This document shows, piece after piece, positions 16,047 to 23,371 of a DNA stretch of 23,371 bases; the first letter of the stretch is position 1; every line of letters begins with the position of its first letter. Where the stretch lies: NCBI GenBank assembly GCA_964466385.1, contig CAYXNM010000029.1, forward strand, positions 1 to 23,371, written 5' to 3'. The notes beneath the pieces are model-generated. The model saw nothing but the letters and a program-made list of their open reading frames with translations. It ran no database searches and was not told the origin of the DNA. This stretch comes from UBA5972 sp964466385 (lineage in GTDB: Bacteria; Pseudomonadota; Alphaproteobacteria; Rhodobacterales; Rhodobacteraceae). A program made the position numbers and the translations under genes.

Positions 16047-16076
16047 GGGCCGTGTTCAATGGACACGGCCCTTTTT
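16047..16076 (+). terminator. Intrinsic terminator of the DUF1127 gene
   Basis: GGGCCGTGT (16047-16055) pairs perfectly with ACACGGCCC (16063-16071), a 9-bp stem with a 7-base loop, followed by TTTTT (16072-16076). It is textbook in form for the plus strand. The same stem could serve the convergent minus-strand gene ending at 16098, but only a weak T-containing stretch follows on that side. Confidence 0.92.
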
Positions 16077-16097
16077 CGTCGTTGTCATACCGGCGCT

Positions 16098-16427
16098 TCA
16101 GCGGCGACCGGCGACAATCGGTTTCACAAAGTCGCGAAGCCTGAGTGTTACCGGATCCGGGTCCATGACGAACAGCCCGATTTTCTGGCCCAATGCAGGA
16201 TCCTGATAGGAAGCGATCTGCGCACGGTACCCGTTTTCGCCGATTCTGAGCACGATGAAAGCCTTCAGCAGGAACAGCAGCGCCACGACCGTGACGAAGG
16301 CCATCCACGGGATGTGGATCCCGCCCGCGCCGCCGGGTTTCAGATTGCTGAGGACTCTTCCGCGTGCCTGTTTCTTTTCAGCCGCACGCATGCGCTTTTT
16401 GAATTCATCGATGTTCGTTTCGGCCAT
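16098..16427 (-). CDS. Small single-span membrane protein of unknown function
   Basis: I do not recognise this 109-residue protein beyond a general likeness to small conserved hypothetical proteins of Rhodobacterales. It has a charged N-terminal part (EFKKRMRAAEKKQARGR, cytoplasmic by the positive-inside rule), a membrane segment at about 41-60 (WMAFVTVVALLFLLKAFIVL) and a C-terminal domain of about 48 residues ending in MDPDPVTLRLRDFVKPIVAG. The ATG at 16427 has GGAGG seven bases upstream. It is 64 bases after prmA on the same strand; a weak AGGCT/AGCCT hairpin (16463-16481) lies in that gap. It may be co-transcribed with prmA. Confidence 0.85.
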   Translation of the reverse strand: MAETNIDEFKKRMRAAEKKQARGRVLSNLKPGGAGGIHIPWMAFVTVVALLFLLKAFIVLRIGENGYRAQIASYQDPALGQKIGLFVMDPDPVTLRLRDFVKPIVAGRR

Positions 16428-16491
16428 GGGCTGCCCTCCCTGAACCGGTTGATTTTTTTGTCAGGCTAAATCAAAAAGCCTTATCAAGCAA

Positions 16492-17370
16492 TTAATCGTT
16501 TGATCTTCTCAGCGTCAGCGTGGTCCATTCGCCCAGTTCAAGGGTGGCGGTCGCCTCAAATCCCACGGCTTCATAAGCCGTCAGGACCGATGCGGCCTGC
16601 GTATTGAGGATGCCTGAAAGAATAACGTGGCCATTTCCTGAAACCGCGTTCCCCATGTCCCCGGCCAGCCCGATCAGCGGCCCCATCAGGATGTTACCGA
16701 AAATCAGGTCATATGGTGCGCGCTGACGCAACTGCCTGTGCGCAAACCCCGCGCTGATTTCGCATTGCACCCGGTCCTCCAGACCGTTGTCCCTGATATT
16801 GGCAATCGCCGTCTGAACCGCGATTTCGTCGATATCGCCGCCAATGACCGCCGCATCCGGCCAGAGCTTTGCCGCCGCCATTGCCAGAACGGCCGTGCCA
16901 CACCCGATATCGGCGACATTTCGGGCCGGGACACCGGCCCCGGCCAACGCGTCGAGCGCCAGCAGGCAGCCTCGGGTCGTGCCGTGATGACCCGTCCCAA
17001 AGGCCATGGCCGCGTCGATGGCCAGCGCAATCACATCCTTCGGCACCTTGTCGGCGTCATGACTGCCATAAAGAAAGAACCGCCCCGCAACCACCGGGGC
17101 CAGTTCGCGCCGTACCTGCGCGACCCAGTCAATGTCGTCCAGTTTGGAAATCGCGAACGCGCGCGCGTCGAAAGCCACGGCAAGCAGGGCCAGCCCGGTT
17201 TCATCCGGTTGCCCGGTGAAATACCCTCCGACTTCCCAAATGCCGGAACCGTCTTCGACCTCCAGCACCCCGACCCCGGTTGGTTCCGGGCTGAGACGTT
17301 CCATCGCTTCGCTCAGGGCCTGTGCCTGATCGCGACCGACAAGCGTTGTCAGGGCTGTAAACGTCGCCAT
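16492..17370 (-). CDS. prmA: Ribosomal protein L11 methyltransferase PrmA
   Basis: PrmA methylates amino groups of ribosomal protein L11 using S-adenosylmethionine. The 292-residue protein has an N-terminal substrate-recognition domain to about residue 100 and a Rossmann methyltransferase domain with AFGTGHHGTTRGCLLALD, the AdoMet motif NVADIGCGTAVLAMAAAKL and the catalytic-region DLIFGNILMGPLI, all typical of PrmA. The ATG at 17370 has AAAGG about eight bases upstream. msrA lies 55 bases upstream on the same strand. Identification is good; a general class I methyltransferase would be the only alternative. Confidence 0.94.
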   Translation of the reverse strand: MATFTALTTLVGRDQAQALSEAMERLSPEPTGVGVLEVEDGSGIWEVGGYFTGQPDETGLALLAVAFDARAFAISKLDDIDWVAQVRRELAPVVAGRFFLYGSHDADKVPKDVIALAIDAAMAFGTGHHGTTRGCLLALDALAGAGVPARNVADIGCGTAVLAMAAAKLWPDAAVIGGDIDEIAVQTAIANIRDNGLEDRVQCEISAGFAHRQLRQRAPYDLIFGNILMGPLIGLAGDMGNAVSGNGHVILSGILNTQAASVLTAYEAVGFEATATLELGEWTTLTLRRSND

Positions 17371-17425
17371 GGGATTACCTTTTCAATGTTGCTGAGATCG
17401 GTTCGCGTGTCGCTTGCGGCAGTTT

Positions 17426-18079
17426 TCAACCGCTGACCCCAGAGGCGCAGCGAACACCCGTACCTTTGATACCGCAGTAACCATCGGGGTTTTTTGCGAG
17501 GTATTGCTGATGATAATCCTCAGCCGGATAATAAGCGCCGCGCGCTGCCACTTCGGTCGAAATCTCGTCCCGCCCGGCGCGCGTCAGGTCCGACTGGTAT
17601 TGCGCACGCGATTGCCGTGCGGTTTCAAGCTGTTCCTGATCGCCGGCATAAATCGCCGAACGGTATTGAGAGCCGACATCCCTGCCTTGCCGCATCCCCT
17701 GGGTCGGGTCGTGGTTTTCCCAAAAAACCGTCAGGAGCCTTGAAAGAGAGGTCGCCCCGGGGTCAAAGACGATTTCGACCACTTCAGCATGGCCAGTCTT
17801 CCCGGTGCAGGTTTCCTGATAGGTCGGGTTGGGCGTGATCCCGCCGCTGTAGCCAACGGAGGTGACCCAAACGCCTTTTGTCTGCCAGAAAACCCGTTCT
17901 GCACCCCAAAAGCACCCCATTCCGATCAGAAGCGACTGAAACCCATCGGGGGGAATGGCAAAAAGCGGTCGCCCGTTCACAAAATGAAATTCCGCGGTCG
18001 CAATGGGTTCGGCCCGGCCCGCAAGCGCGTTTTCAGCATTCGGCATTTCAGTTTTCTTTTGGCGCGTGAACAGGGTCAA
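17426..18079 (-). CDS. msrA: Peptide methionine-S-sulfoxide reductase MsrA
   Basis: MsrA repairs oxidised methionine (S-sulfoxide) in proteins, using thioredoxin. The 217-residue protein has the active-site motif GCFWGAE with catalytic Cys56, YSGG, NPTYQETCTGKTGHAE, FWENHDPTQGMRQGRDVGSQYRSAI and DYHQQYLAKNPDGYCG, and a Cys near the C-terminus (GVRCASG) that can act as resolving cysteine. Its layout follows the long E. coli type (MSLFDKK start), which supports the TTG at 18079, with GGAGAG four bases upstream, over the ATG at 18046 that has no ribosome site. No msrB is adjacent. The MATE gene ends 71 bases upstream. Confidence 0.96.
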   Translation of the reverse strand: MTLFTRQKKTEMPNAENALAGRAEPIATAEFHFVNGRPLFAIPPDGFQSLLIGMGCFWGAERVFWQTKGVWVTSVGYSGGITPNPTYQETCTGKTGHAEVVEIVFDPGATSLSRLLTVFWENHDPTQGMRQGRDVGSQYRSAIYAGDQEQLETARQSRAQYQSDLTRAGRDEISTEVAARGAYYPAEDYHQQYLAKNPDGYCGIKGTGVRCASGVSG

Positions 18080-18127
18080 CGGACTCTCCGAAACAGGTCT
18101 TTTTGGAAACTATATGGCCGCCGGGGG

Positions 18128-18142
18128 CCCCTGTGCAAGGGG
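18128..18142 (-). other. Short GC hairpin between MATE gene and msrA
   Basis: CCCCT (18128-18132) pairs with AGGGG (18138-18142) around a 5-base loop, nine bases past the stop of the MATE gene. No T run follows in the minus direction, so a terminator cannot be claimed. Confidence 0.25.
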
Positions 18143-18150
18143 CGGAACGG

Positions 18151-19515
18151 TCAGGGCGCGCCAACAGCCGGTCGTCGTGCGACGTCGCCGCCCCCGACCC
18201 TTGAGACAAACAGCCAGCCGCTTACCGCCGCCGCGGTGCCCACCAACACGCCAGTCACGGCCTGCCCGTATATTGCACCTGGGGCCGCGAAAACGGCGCT
18301 CATCCAAAAAACTGTGGGCCAAAGCAGAACGCCGTCACGCATCCAGTTGAACAACGTCGACCACATGGGCCTGCCCAGCGTGTTGAACGCCGAATTCGCA
18401 ACAAACAGGGCGCCCGTGAACAACCAGCCTCCGGCGGCGATACGGGTAAACGACGCGATCACGTCAGACGCTTCGGCCCCAAGCCCGAAAAGACCGATGA
18501 CCAGATCCGTGGCAAGGGCCAGCACGACCCACGCAATCAACGTGTAGCCGAGACAAAACAACAAGGCGTCGCGATACGTCTGGCGCACACGCGCAAACTG
18601 AAGCGCGCCGTAGTTTTGCCCGAAAATTCCGCCAATCGCGCCTGAAAGGGCGAACAACCCGCCAAAAGCCAGAACCGTCAAACGCGCGACAACGGCCCAA
18701 CCGGCGACCGCGCCGTCGCCGAAACCCGAAATGACCGAGGTCAGAACATAATTGCCAAAGGGCGTTGAAAGTTGTGTCAGCGTGACCGGCACCGCTATCG
18801 CCGCAAAAGGCCGGAACAGACGCCAGAAATCTTCGCGCGAGACAGGCCCCGCCAAGTCGTGAACACGCACCACGAAATAGACCGATATTGCCGCCGACGA
18901 AGCCCGTGCGGCCACAACGGCAATGGCGGCGCCATCCAATCCCAGCCCAAGGCCGAAAATCAGGATCGGGTCGATAATCATCGAAACCACGCCCGAGGAC
19001 AATGTCACCATCATCGCGCGCCAAGCATCGCCCTCGGCCCTCAGAATCGCCGAACCAACCATTCCCAGCGCCATCACCGGCAGCGAAGGTACCGAAATCA
19101 GCAGGTAGCGCGCGGCCAGCGCTTCGGTCGCGCCCTTTGCACCGGCCAGCGAAAGAATATCGTGACGGAATGCGACGATCAGGCACGCAACCAGCAACTG
19201 AAGAAGAAACGCCGTTATGGCGCACACCGTCGACTGCCGCCTGGCATCCGCACGTTGCCCCGCACCGATCAGCCGCGAGACCGAGGCCGTCACGGCAACC
19301 ATGATTCCGATCCCGACCGATATGGAAAAAAACTGCACGGTCCAGGCAAATCCCAGCGCGGCGACCAGACGTTCCACCCCCAGAAGCGAGACCCAGAACA
19401 GGTTCGCCGCATCCACCAGGAACATGAACATCACACCCAGCGACCCGGCAACGGTCATGCGAACCACGTGCCCCATGATCGAACCCTGAAGGAACCTCGC
19501 GCGTACGCCGATCAC
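18151..19515 (-). CDS. MATE-family multidrug/cation exporter
   Basis: MATE proteins export drugs or metabolites in exchange for Na+ or H+. The 454-residue product has about twelve hydrophobic segments, an N-terminal RFLQGSIMGHVVRMTVAGSLG typical of the family, and the two-lobe pattern with GSAILRAEGDAWRAM in the middle and a second half starting at about 235 (RLFRPFAAIAVPVTLTQLSTPFG). GTG at 19515 is chosen because it keeps the conserved RFLxGS stretch and lies five bases after the MFS stop; ATG at 19476 would cut this motif away, though it has AGGG seven bases upstream. The substrate is unknown. It follows the MFS gene so closely that they must share a transcript. Confidence 0.9.
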   Translation of the reverse strand: MIGVRARFLQGSIMGHVVRMTVAGSLGVMFMFLVDAANLFWVSLLGVERLVAALGFAWTVQFFSISVGIGIMVAVTASVSRLIGAGQRADARRQSTVCAITAFLLQLLVACLIVAFRHDILSLAGAKGATEALAARYLLISVPSLPVMALGMVGSAILRAEGDAWRAMMVTLSSGVVSMIIDPILIFGLGLGLDGAAIAVVAARASSAAISVYFVVRVHDLAGPVSREDFWRLFRPFAAIAVPVTLTQLSTPFGNYVLTSVISGFGDGAVAGWAVVARLTVLAFGGLFALSGAIGGIFGQNYGALQFARVRQTYRDALLFCLGYTLIAWVVLALATDLVIGLFGLGAEASDVIASFTRIAAGGWLFTGALFVANSAFNTLGRPMWSTLFNWMRDGVLLWPTVFWMSAVFAAPGAIYGQAVTGVLVGTAAAVSGWLFVSRVGGGDVARRPAVGAP

Positions 19516-19519
19516 AATC

Positions 19520-20770
19520 TCACACCGCAGGCGCCCGCGACCGCATGTCCGACAAAATGGTTTCGTGGCCCTTGCGCGGATGACGCGGAATGAGCAGCAC
19601 CAGCAACAACGAAGCAACCGCCATCATCGACGCGAAAACGAAGACCAGCGCAGGTGACTGTATCCACAGATACCCAAGCAGCACCGGCAAGAACACGGCC
19701 GCGATATGATTGATCGTGAATGCAACCGCTGCCGTGGGCGCAATATCCTGATCATCGGCGATTTTCTGAAAATATGTCTTCTGGGCGAACGCCAGCGCAA
19801 AGAACAGGTGATCAATGACGTAAAGCGAAGCTGCCACCATCACGCCCCATCCAAAGTAATAGATGCCGCCGTAAGCCATGAAAACCAGCGTCAGGCCCGC
19901 ATATTCAAACGTCAGCGCATATTTTTCCCCGAACCGCGCCACCACGCGGCCCATGATGGGCGCGAAAATGATGTTGGCAACGTAATTGATCAGAAACAGC
20001 GCCGTGAGCTGATGAACGGCGAAACCGAAATGCTCCACCATCATGAAAGCCGCAAAGACGATAAAGATCTGCCGGCGCGCACCCGCCGCCAATTGCAAGG
20101 CGTAATAAAGCCAGTACCGTTTGCGCAGCACCATTTTCTTGAGTTGTGGTGTCGGGCTCTCGAATTGCGGATAGGCAAAAAAGCAGAACGCCGCCAGCAG
20201 GACCGTCATACCGCCACCGGTCAGATAGGCGGTCTGATAATTCAACCCCAGGTATTTCCATCCCAGCACGATAAAGAGATACGCCACCAGCGAGGCCGCT
20301 GACCCCGTGGCCACGATCCAGCCCAATGTCTGCGGCGCTTTGGACCGGTCAAGCCACTGCAATTGCAGCGACTGGTTTACGGTCTCGTAATAGTGAAATC
20401 CGATCGAGCCAATCATGGTCGTGACCAAAAGCCCGTGAAAAGACGGGAAAAACGACGTGATCGCGGTCGCGACACCAAGCATGGTCAGCGCAACCACACC
20501 CAAAATCTGCTCGCGCATGAAAAGCAGAACCGCGATGACACCGATGGCCAGAAATCCGGGGATCTCGCGCACCGATTGCAACCAGCCGATTTTTACGCCG
20601 TCAAACGCGGCTGCCTCGACAACGAAGTTATTCAAGAGCGCCGACCAGACGGCAAATGACAGTGGCATCGCGGCGGCCATGACAAACAACAGCACGCGTG
20701 GCCGGCGCCAGCGTGGCAGGCTTTGTCCCTCGCTCAGGGTTGACAAAGAGGGCTTGAACCAATTGCTCAT
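19520..20770 (-). CDS. Major facilitator superfamily permease
   Basis: The 416-residue protein has about twelve membrane segments in two halves separated by a hydrophilic loop near 190-215 (YPQFESPTPQLKKMVLRKRYW). Features include PRWRRPRVLLFVMAA at the start of segment 1, WLQSVREIPGFLAIG, GSIGFHYYETVNQSLQLQWLD and GRVVARFGEKYAL, the last like the MFS loop between segments. I cannot name a substrate. The ATG at 20770 has GGAG close upstream. It diverges from the GSCFA gene across a 148-base region and is followed after four bases by the MATE gene, suggesting a two-transporter operon. Confidence 0.88.
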   Translation of the reverse strand: MSNWFKPSLSTLSEGQSLPRWRRPRVLLFVMAAAMPLSFAVWSALLNNFVVEAAAFDGVKIGWLQSVREIPGFLAIGVIAVLLFMREQILGVVALTMLGVATAITSFFPSFHGLLVTTMIGSIGFHYYETVNQSLQLQWLDRSKAPQTLGWIVATGSAASLVAYLFIVLGWKYLGLNYQTAYLTGGGMTVLLAAFCFFAYPQFESPTPQLKKMVLRKRYWLYYALQLAAGARRQIFIVFAAFMMVEHFGFAVHQLTALFLINYVANIIFAPIMGRVVARFGEKYALTFEYAGLTLVFMAYGGIYYFGWGVMVAASLYVIDHLFFALAFAQKTYFQKIADDQDIAPTAAVAFTINHIAAVFLPVLLGYLWIQSPALVFVFASMMAVASLLLVLLIPRHPRKGHETILSDMRSRAPAV

Positions 20771-20830
20771 CGCTCCGGCTTATCGCTTTCATATGACCAT
20801 GACCATCGCTTTCTTTTTCACCGGTTTTCA

Positions 20831-20847
20831 CCCGGAATTGATCCGGG
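20831..20847. promoter_or_regulatory. Inverted repeat over the GSCFA promoter -35, candidate operator
   Basis: CCCGGA (20831-20836) and TCCGGG (20842-20847) are perfect arms around ATTGA. The right arm and loop overlap the -35 hexamer at 20838-20843. Such placement fits a repressor site, though a chance palindrome or RNA hairpin in a transcript from the other strand is possible. A longer outer pair, CCGGTT (20821-20826) and AACCGG (20873-20878), flanks the promoter. Confidence 0.4.
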
Positions 20848-20866
20848 TTCGCGAAAGGACTATGAT
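20838..20866 (+). promoter_or_regulatory. Sigma70-like promoter for GSCFA/SGNH genes
   Basis: TTGATC (20838-20843), a 17-base spacer and TATGAT (20861-20866) match the sigma70 consensus at four and five positions. Transcription would start near 20873, giving a leader of about 46 bases before the ATG at 20919. It is the best promoter match I see in the window. Confidence 0.6.
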
Positions 20867-20918
20867 CCCGGGAACCGGTCAGGAAACAACAAAATGAGCA
20901 GCGAAGGATCGGAATGGC

Positions 20919-21959
20919 ATGAATCCTTACACCTCCCAACCGCCAAAGGCGTTCTGGAAATCCTCTGTGGCCGAGCGGAACATGTTCGACATTTCGGATT
21001 TGTGGCAACCGAAATTCAAAGTATCGCCAAGCGCCCCGGTCGCCACGTACGGGTCATGCTTCGCCCAGCATTTCGGCAACGCGTTGCGAGAACGGAAATT
21101 CAACTGGCTCGTCACCGAAAAGGCCCCCTTCGGACTTGGCGCGAAACACCGGTTGGCTTTCAATTACGATCTTTTTTCGTCCCGCACCGGTAACATCTAT
21201 ACGACGACACTGTTGCGTCACTGGTGCGACTGGGCGCTTGGGGACGTGCCGTTGCCAGAGGAAATCTGGGAAGACGACGGCAGATTCTTTGATCCTTTCC
21301 GACCACAGATCGAACCATTTGGCTTTGAAACCGCGGAAGAAATGCACGCGTCGCGAAGCACAGCACTCAACTCCTTTGCACAAAGCGTGACCGAGGCGGA
21401 GGTATTTGTATTCACGCTTGGCTTGACCGAACGGTGGATCCACCGGGACGACGGTTATGAATACCCCATGTGTCCGGGAACGGCCGCGGGGACATTCAGG
21501 AAAAAGCGGGTCATATTTGACAATCTGGGGTTTCAGGAAACACGCAAGGGTTTGGTCGACGCGATAGAAATGATGCGGTCGGCCAACCCGGCGCTCAAGG
21601 TTCTGCTGACCGTTTCGCCCGTTCCCCTGACAGCGACGGCAACGGATCAGCATGTGATGGTCGCGACCATGTATTCCAAATCCGTTCTGCGCGCCGTGGC
21701 CGGGCAGGTTGCCGATGACCTTCAGGATGTCGATTATTTCCCCTCCTATGAAATCATCAACAGCCCGGCGTTTCGCGGCGCGTTTTTTGAACCGAACCAG
21801 CGAAACGTCAACGCAACCGGCGTCAATTTCGTCATGCGGACCTTCTTTGAAAATCAGCAAGACCCCAATAAACCCAGCACAAACAAAAGGAACGGCGGAA
21901 AACCCGGTGACACCGTTTGCGAAGAAGAGCTGTTGGCGGCATTCGGCGGGTCGGAATGA
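20919..21959 (+). CDS. GSCFA-domain protein (SGNH-like hydrolase fold)
   Basis: The GSCFA family is named after its N-terminal motif, seen here as YGSCFAQHFG with G45-S46-C47-F48-A49; Ser46 would be the nucleophile if it works as an SGNH-type esterase. Further family stretches are FTLGLTERW (165-173), LLTVSPVPLTAT (229-240) and YFPSYEI (273-279). At the site where a C-terminal catalytic His is expected in SGNH enzymes, this protein reads EPNQRNVNATGV (291-302), with no His. No signal peptide is seen, so it is probably cytoplasmic. The 346 residues end in a hydrophilic tail from about 312. The ATG at 20919 has GAAGGA about ten bases upstream. The next gene overlaps by ATGA. The substrate is unknown. 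Confidence 0.9.
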   Translation: MNPYTSQPPKAFWKSSVAERNMFDISDLWQPKFKVSPSAPVATYGSCFAQHFGNALRERKFNWLVTEKAPFGLGAKHRLAFNYDLFSSRTGNIYTTTLLRHWCDWALGDVPLPEEIWEDDGRFFDPFRPQIEPFGFETAEEMHASRSTALNSFAQSVTEAEVFVFTLGLTERWIHRDDGYEYPMCPGTAAGTFRKKRVIFDNLGFQETRKGLVDAIEMMRSANPALKVLLTVSPVPLTATATDQHVMVATMYSKSVLRAVAGQVADDLQDVDYFPSYEIINSPAFRGAFFEPNQRNVNATGVNFVMRTFFENQQDPNKPSTNKRNGGKPGDTVCEEELLAAFGGSE

Positions 21960-22669
21960 AGCTTGCGATCATTGGCAATTCGCATATTGCGCCACTGCAA
22001 ATGGCCTGGAAAGATCAGCTGGCGGATCGATTTCCCGGCGTTGAGATTACTTTTTTCGGCGCCGTTCGCAGCACGATCATGAGCCTTCGGATCAAGGAAG
22101 GCCGGCTGGCAAGCGCGGATAACGAGGTTACCGAAAGCCTGAGAACAACATCCGGGGGGCACGCGGAAATCGACCCTCAGCTCTTTGATTGCATTCTGGT
22201 TTTCGGCCTTTGCCATAACGCCGTGACTGTTCTTGGCGACATGAGCGGCCCTTACTCCGAAGCCGTGAAAACGCAGACGCTGGTGGATTTCTGGCGGCAG
22301 ACCAACAGTTTCCGTCTGCTTTCAAAGATCAGGAAGCTGACGGATATCCCGATCTACGCGGGGCATGATCCGTTGATGTCGGCCTCGGCTGCGCGACCGT
22401 GCGGCACATTTCCTTACGAAACTTTCATCGCCAGGAGCAACACGCTGGCGTTTGCCGATATTGACGTTGAATTGATGGCGCAGCCTGTCCAAACCATCGT
22501 GAACGGGAACGCGACCGATGCGCGGCTCTCCAGACAAGCGCTTAAACTTGGCGTCCGAGGCCGCGCGCCGGACGAGCGACATGATGAGGATGAGCACCAC
22601 CACATGAACGAGGAGTTCGGTCGATTGTGGCTGGCGCGGTTTCTTTCCGAGACGGTGGATTCAGTTTGA
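21956..22669 (+). CDS. SGNH-like protein paired with the GSCFA gene
   Basis: I cannot give a precise function. The 237-residue product starts MKLAIIGNSHIAPLQMAW, where GNSH (7-10) resembles the block I GDS motif of SGNH hydrolases with Ser9 as the candidate nucleophile. Near the end, DEDEHHHMNEEFGRLW (from about residue 210) has Asp and His in the spacing of the block V DxxH motif (Asp212, His215). The region between is alpha/beta-like with LFDCILVFGLCHNAV as a buried strand. No signal peptide or membrane segment is present. The ATG overlaps the GSCFA stop as ATGA, so the two are translationally coupled and probably act in one pathway. Confidence 0.85.
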   Translation: MKLAIIGNSHIAPLQMAWKDQLADRFPGVEITFFGAVRSTIMSLRIKEGRLASADNEVTESLRTTSGGHAEIDPQLFDCILVFGLCHNAVTVLGDMSGPYSEAVKTQTLVDFWRQTNSFRLLSKIRKLTDIPIYAGHDPLMSASAARPCGTFPYETFIARSNTLAFADIDVELMAQPVQTIVNGNATDARLSRQALKLGVRGRAPDERHDEDEHHHMNEEFGRLWLARFLSETVDSV

Positions 22670-22680
22670 ATTCCACATGG

Positions 22681-22703
22681 AAAAGCCGGGCGTTGGCCCG
22701 GCT
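22681..22703 (-). terminator. Terminator downstream of rpsD, convergent with the SGNH gene
   Basis: AGCCGGGC (22684-22691) and GCCCGGCT (22696-22703) form an 8-bp GC stem with a GTTG loop. On the minus strand the stem leads into TTT then CC, a short T tract. It is 26 bases past the rpsD stop and 14 past the stop of the plus-strand gene, so it may stop both, although no T run follows on the plus side. Confidence 0.7.
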
Positions 22704-22729
22704 CCTTCAAATGCGTTGACCCCGTAAGA

Positions 22730-23350
22730 TCAGTTCTTGGCGTAGTATTCGACGACCAGATTGGGTTCCATCATGACCGGGTAAGGCACATCGGACAAGC
22801 CCGGCGTTCGAACGAATTCCGCCGTCATCTTGCCTTGATCGACGTTCATGTAATCCGGTGTATCGCGCTCCTGCGAGGCGGCTGCTTCCAGAACGATTGC
22901 GATCTGGCGGGATTTCTCGCGCACCGCAATCACATCGCCTTCTTTCACGCGGTAAGACGGAATGTTGACCCTTTTGCCATTCACGGTGACATGGCCATGG
23001 TTCACGAACTGGCGTGCGGCAAAAACGGTCGGCACGAATTTGGCGCGATAAACGACAGCGTCAAGACGACGTTCCAAGAGGCCAATCAGGTTTTCACCCG
23101 TATCGCCGCGAACACGCTCGGCCTCGCCGTAAATGCGGCGGAATTGTTTCTCGGTCAGATCGCCGTAATAGCCTTTCAGCTTTTGCTTGGCGCGCAACTG
23201 CAAACCGAAATCAGAAAGCTTGCCTTTGCGGCGCTGACCATGTTGGCCGGGGCCATATTCACGACGGTTGACGGGGGATTTGGGGCGACCCCAGATATTT
23301 TCGCCCATGCGGCGATCGAGTTTGTACTTGGCAGACGTGCGTTTGGTCAC
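22730..23350 (-). CDS. rpsD: 30S ribosomal protein S4
   Basis: S4 binds 16S rRNA early in assembly of the small subunit. The 206-residue protein begins MTKRTSAKYKLDRRMGENIWGRPKSPVNRREYGPGQHGQ, typical of alphaproteobacterial S4 without the zinc cysteines of some other groups. The S4 RNA-binding domain lies at about 94-155 (LERRLDAVVYRAKF, ARQFVNHGHVTVNGKRVNIPSYRVKEGD). The start is GTG at 23350, with AAAGGA seven bases before it. It stands apart from other ribosomal genes in this window. Upstream sequence is cut off at the window end, so its promoter is not visible. Confidence 0.98.
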   Translation of the reverse strand: MTKRTSAKYKLDRRMGENIWGRPKSPVNRREYGPGQHGQRRKGKLSDFGLQLRAKQKLKGYYGDLTEKQFRRIYGEAERVRGDTGENLIGLLERRLDAVVYRAKFVPTVFAARQFVNHGHVTVNGKRVNIPSYRVKEGDVIAVREKSRQIAIVLEAAASQERDTPDYMNVDQGKMTAEFVRTPGLSDVPYPVMMEPNLVVEYYAKN

Positions 23351-23371
23351 GGCTGGATCCTTTCAGTTGTC

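Noticed and set aside
16443..16459. AACCGGTT followed by a run of T on the plus strand
   Set aside because: The palindrome has no loop and cannot form a stable hairpin; no plus-strand gene ends there.
18095..18110. T-rich run on the plus strand near the msrA start as a possible terminator
   Set aside because: No stem precedes it on the plus strand, and both flanking genes are on the minus strand.
20894..21193. Overlapping plus-strand frame starting at ATG 20894 ahead of the GSCFA gene
   Set aside because: It is in a different frame from GSCFA, has Arg/His-rich shadow composition and stops within the GSCFA gene.
1..23371. tRNA or rRNA genes, insertion sequences, prophage remnants, CRISPR arrays
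   Set aside because: No direct repeats with spacers, transposase-like proteins, or cloverleaf-like sequences were seen, and composition is even across the window.

Overview
The window looks like ordinary chromosomal DNA of an alphaproteobacterium, most likely a member of the Rhodobacterales (Roseobacter group). The reasons are the high-GC codon use, the joined ruvCAB / ybgC-tolQRAB-pal-cpoB / tilS-ftsH block, a proline-rich atypical TolA, a 206-residue S4 protein, and a small DUF1127 protein with the usual LSRLSERELSDIGLTRGDI-type ending. This placement is from protein resemblance by eye; no database search was possible.

Layout, left to right. Positions 1-216 hold no convincing gene but contain a bulged hairpin. 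Next on the minus strand are the one-carbon folate genes folD and fhs and a MOSC-domain gene that appears to start with ATT. From 15480 down to 3755 runs a tightly packed minus-strand series: ruvC, ruvA, ruvB, an unrecognised 224-residue protein, ybgC, tolQ, tolR, tolA, tolB, pal, cpoB, tilS and ftsH. Several of these overlap by 4-13 bases and the series ends in a clear intrinsic terminator behind ftsH. A 337-base divergent region separates ruvC from a plus-strand DUF1127 gene that has its own strong terminator. Then come minus-strand genes for a small membrane protein, prmA, msrA, a MATE-type transporter and an MFS permease. A second divergent region, with a good sigma70-like promoter and an inverted repeat over its -35 element, leads to a plus-strand pair: a GSCFA protein and an SGNH-like protein overlapping by ATGA. 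The window closes with rpsD on the minus strand.

Functionally the large block combines Holliday-junction processing (RuvABC), the trans-envelope Tol-Pal machine used in cell constriction, tRNA-Ile lysidine synthesis (TilS) and membrane proteolysis (FtsH). The fhs/folD pair feeds formate carbon into the folate pool. prmA and msrA are housekeeping protein-modification genes. The GSCFA/SGNH pair is the most accessory-looking part; its substrate cannot be told from sequence.

I found no mobile element, CRISPR array, tRNA, rRNA or phage remnant. I did not find a clearly new biological system. The points most worth a second look are the ATT start of the MOSC gene, the uncharacterised gene embedded between ruvB and ybgC, and the GSCFA/SGNH pair with its apparently operator-controlled promoter.
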